The position numbers were made by a program, and so were the translations under genes. A DNA stretch of 18,387 bases from DATKLX01 sp035542155 (GTDB taxonomy: Bacteria > Chloroflexota > Anaerolineae > Anaerolineales > Anaerolineaceae). The notes beneath the pieces were generated by a model. The model ran no database searches, was not told where the DNA came from, and saw nothing but the letters and a program-made list of their open reading frames with translations. The stretch is taken from assembly GCA_035542155.1 (NCBI GenBank), contig DATKLX010000065.1:1-18387 (forward strand). The letters are read 5' to 3'. Each line of letters starts with the position of its first letter. The first letter of the stretch is position 1. Of this stretch, positions 16,864 to 18,387 are shown piece by piece.

Positions 16864-16896
16864 AACCAGGCCTCTCAGGCCCATCAGAAAAGAGAA

Positions 16897-16928
16897 GAGC
16901 CAGCCTGGAGATTTTACCAGGATGGCTC
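16897..16928 (-). terminator. Terminator of recA
   Basis: GAGCCA-g-CCTGG and CCAGG-a-TGGCTC form an 11-pair stem with one mismatch and an eight-base A/T-rich loop. On the minus strand it is followed by CTTCTCTTTTCTG, a pyrimidine-rich tract. It begins 13 bases after the recA stop and precedes the lipoprotein gene. Confidence 0.65.
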
Positions 16929-16941
16929 CTGTGTAGTCATG

Positions 16942-18057
16942 TCATTCGTCCTCGCCGAAGGCGCCGTCGTCATTGCCGCCCCCACCGCCATCCACGGCCA
17001 GGGGTATTTCTCCACCTGTCGCGCGCTGGCGAACGGCCTGTTCGATTTCGTCAGCCAGCTCAGGGTTCTGGCGGAGGAACTCTTTGGCGTTCTCGCGGCC
17101 CTGGCCAAGGCGGATATCGCCATAGGAGAAGAAAGCGCCGCGCTTGGTGACGATCTCCAGCGAAGTCGCCAGGTCGACGATATCCCCGACCTTGGAGATG
17201 CCCTCGTTGTAAACGATGTCAAACTCGGCAGTACGGAAGGGTGGAGCGACCTTGTTCTTGACAATGCGCACCCGCACGCGGTTGCCGATCACCTCGGGGC
17301 CGACCTTGATGGACTGGATGCGGCGGACATCCAGGCGAACAGACGCGTAGAACTTGAGGGCGAGACCCCCGGGCGTCGTCTCCGGGTTGCCGAACATGAT
17401 GCCGATCTTCTGGCGCAACTGGTTGGTGAAGACGACTGCGGTCTTGGTCTGATTGATTGCCCCGGAGAGCTTGCGCAAAGCCTGGGACATCAGGCGGGCC
17501 TGCATGCCCATGGTCGCGTCGCCCATATCGCCCTCGATCTCCGAGCGAGGGACGAGCGCGGCGACCGAATCGACAACGACCACGTCGACCGCGCCCGAGC
17601 GGACCAGGGTCTCGGCGATTTCCAGGGCCTGTTCGCCGGTGTCGGGCTGGGAAATGAGCAGATTATCGACGTTCACGCCGCAGCGAGCTGCGTAAGCCGG
17701 GTCGAGAGCGTGCTCCATGTCGATATAAGCCGCTGTGCCGCCCCTGCGCTGCGCTTCGGCGACGATGTGCTGGCAGATGGTCGTTTTCCCAGACGATTCA
17801 GGTCCGTAGATCTCGGTCACGCGGGCGCGGGGGATGCCACCGACCCCGAGAGCGATATCCAGCGACAGGGAACCGGTGGGGATGACTTCAACGGTCATGT
17901 GGTGCGCCTCACCCAGGCGCATAATCGAGCCTTCCCCATAGCGCTTGACAATGTCGTTCAGGGCCTTTTCCAGAACGACGCGGCGGGCATCGTCCATGCC
18001 CGAATCAGCGGGATTCAGAGGCAGGGGTTGAGAAGGGGGAGGGGACTTTCGAGGCAT
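16942..18057 (-). CDS. recA: Recombinase RecA
   Basis: RecA forms ATP-dependent filaments on single-stranded DNA, drives strand exchange and triggers LexA cleavage. The 371-residue protein has Walker A GPESSGKT (85-92), Walker B VVVVDSVAAL with D163, the L1 segment EIEGDMGDATMGMQARLMSQ (173-192), and L2 NQLRQKIGIMFGNPETTPGG (212-231). The C-terminal tail is glycine- and acid-rich. AGGAG six bases before ATG 18057 supports this start, which adds a Pro-rich stretch of about 20 residues (PPPSQPLPLNP) before the usual beginning at MDDARR (ATG for residue 21). The gene appears to be monocistronic, with its own terminator. I found no clear GAAC-N4-GTTC or CTG-type LexA box upstream, so SOS control cannot be confirmed from this sequence. 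Confidence 0.98.
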   Translation of the reverse strand: MPRKSPPPSQPLPLNPADSGMDDARRVVLEKALNDIVKRYGEGSIMRLGEAHHMTVEVIPTGSLSLDIALGVGGIPRARVTEIYGPESSGKTTICQHIVAEAQRRGGTAAYIDMEHALDPAYAARCGVNVDNLLISQPDTGEQALEIAETLVRSGAVDVVVVDSVAALVPRSEIEGDMGDATMGMQARLMSQALRKLSGAINQTKTAVVFTNQLRQKIGIMFGNPETTPGGLALKFYASVRLDVRRIQSIKVGPEVIGNRVRVRIVKNKVAPPFRTAEFDIVYNEGISKVGDIVDLATSLEIVTKRGAFFSYGDIRLGQGRENAKEFLRQNPELADEIEQAVRQRATGGEIPLAVDGGGGGNDDGAFGEDE

Positions 18058-18387
18058 TTTTCGCTCCTAAAGGTAAAGTTACAGGCGAGAGCAAATTTGT
18101 ATGACCGAAGAAGGAACCGGTCCTCACCTGTTGAAAAGGTACACAATTCGCGATGGACTCCCTGGGAATTCAAAACCTGGTTCTGCCGTGCGAAAACCGA
18201 GAAGGATGAACCCCATTTGATGTCTCAAAGAGTATTTTACAGGATAATTCGGAAAATGCGCGAAAGACCTGCAGAACTATGTTGATGTACTTACTCACCG
18301 CCAAATGGGATCGGCAAGGAGGGCGAACCCAATAAAGATTGGATCGCATCAAAAGCTGGAATACCAGCTAATTCTGCCGTGTCGATC
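18058..18387. other. Upstream region of recA, no gene seen
   Basis: These 330 bases hold no coding sequence I can support. A 60-residue minus-strand frame (18170-18352) has no recognisable protein features. I see no convincing -35/-10 pair and no known LexA operator. The 10-mer TTCTGCCGTG occurs twice (18181-18190 and 18372-18381). Near the right edge AGCTGG-aata-CCAGCT (18354-18369) is a short perfect hairpin; on the minus strand it runs into TTTTGA and could be a weak terminator for a gene beyond the edge. Confidence 0.5.

Noticed and set aside
16852..18285. 477-codon open frame on the plus strand opposite recA
   Set aside because: It is antisense to a certain recA gene over its whole length, has no recognisable domain, and reflects the GC-rich third positions of recA codons.
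18170..18352. 60-codon minus-strand frame upstream of recA
   Set aside because: No recognisable protein features, no clear ribosome binding site, and a length expected by chance.

Overview
The window looks like chromosome from a Chloroflexota bacterium, most likely class Anaerolineae. The reasons are a moderately high GC content, two lipoproteins or envelope proteins with long Pro/Thr linkers, a small two-zinc-site protein of a type I associate with that class, and the general look of the housekeeping proteins. This placement is from recall of protein style, not from a search. I see no transposase, phage gene, CRISPR array, rRNA, tRNA or defence system. The content is housekeeping, and the less ordinary features are mostly in leaders and in small accessory proteins.

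Layout. Positions 1-2762 (+) hold an overlapping nucleotide and RNA metabolism operon: thymidine kinase (cut by the left edge), hypoxanthine phosphoribosyltransferase and a CCA-adding type nucleotidyltransferase. Positions 2771-3619 (-) hold a receiver-only response regulator followed by a small zinc-binding protein, ending in a good intrinsic terminator. Positions 3620-3981 are a pyrimidine-rich intergenic region with a promoter for the next gene. Positions 3982-6750 (+) encode pyruvate phosphate dikinase, followed by a strong hairpin. Positions 6889-10339 (+) hold an extended -10 promoter, a structured leader with a terminator-like hairpin, and E1-alpha, E1-beta and E2 of a pyruvate dehydrogenase-type complex. 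A long hairpin separates this from the next gene. Positions 10412-12838 (-) encode a TPR-containing soluble lytic transglycosylase, read from a promoter that appears to give a leaderless mRNA. Positions 12898-16334 (+) hold a divergent promoter, a palindromic leader hairpin and a three-gene operon: methylthioribose-1-phosphate isomerase, a PfkB-family kinase (probably adenosine kinase) and adenosylhomocysteinase. Positions 16336-16863 (-) encode a lipoprotein with an NBR1-like Ig domain. Positions 16942-18057 (-) encode RecA. The last 330 bases hold no gene I can support.

How the genes fit together. PPDK and the PDH subunits sit next to each other at the PEP-pyruvate-acetyl-CoA node but appear to be separate transcription units. 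The mtnA-kinase-ahcY operon handles by-products of S-adenosylmethionine use: adenosylhomocysteine is split to homocysteine and adenosine, adenosine is phosphorylated to AMP, and MtnA works on the methylthioadenosine branch. The tdk-hpt pair is nucleoside and base salvage. The best leads for something not yet described are the terminator-like leaders of the mtnA and pdhA operons, the zinc protein linked to an orphan receiver, and the N-terminal extension of the CCA enzyme.
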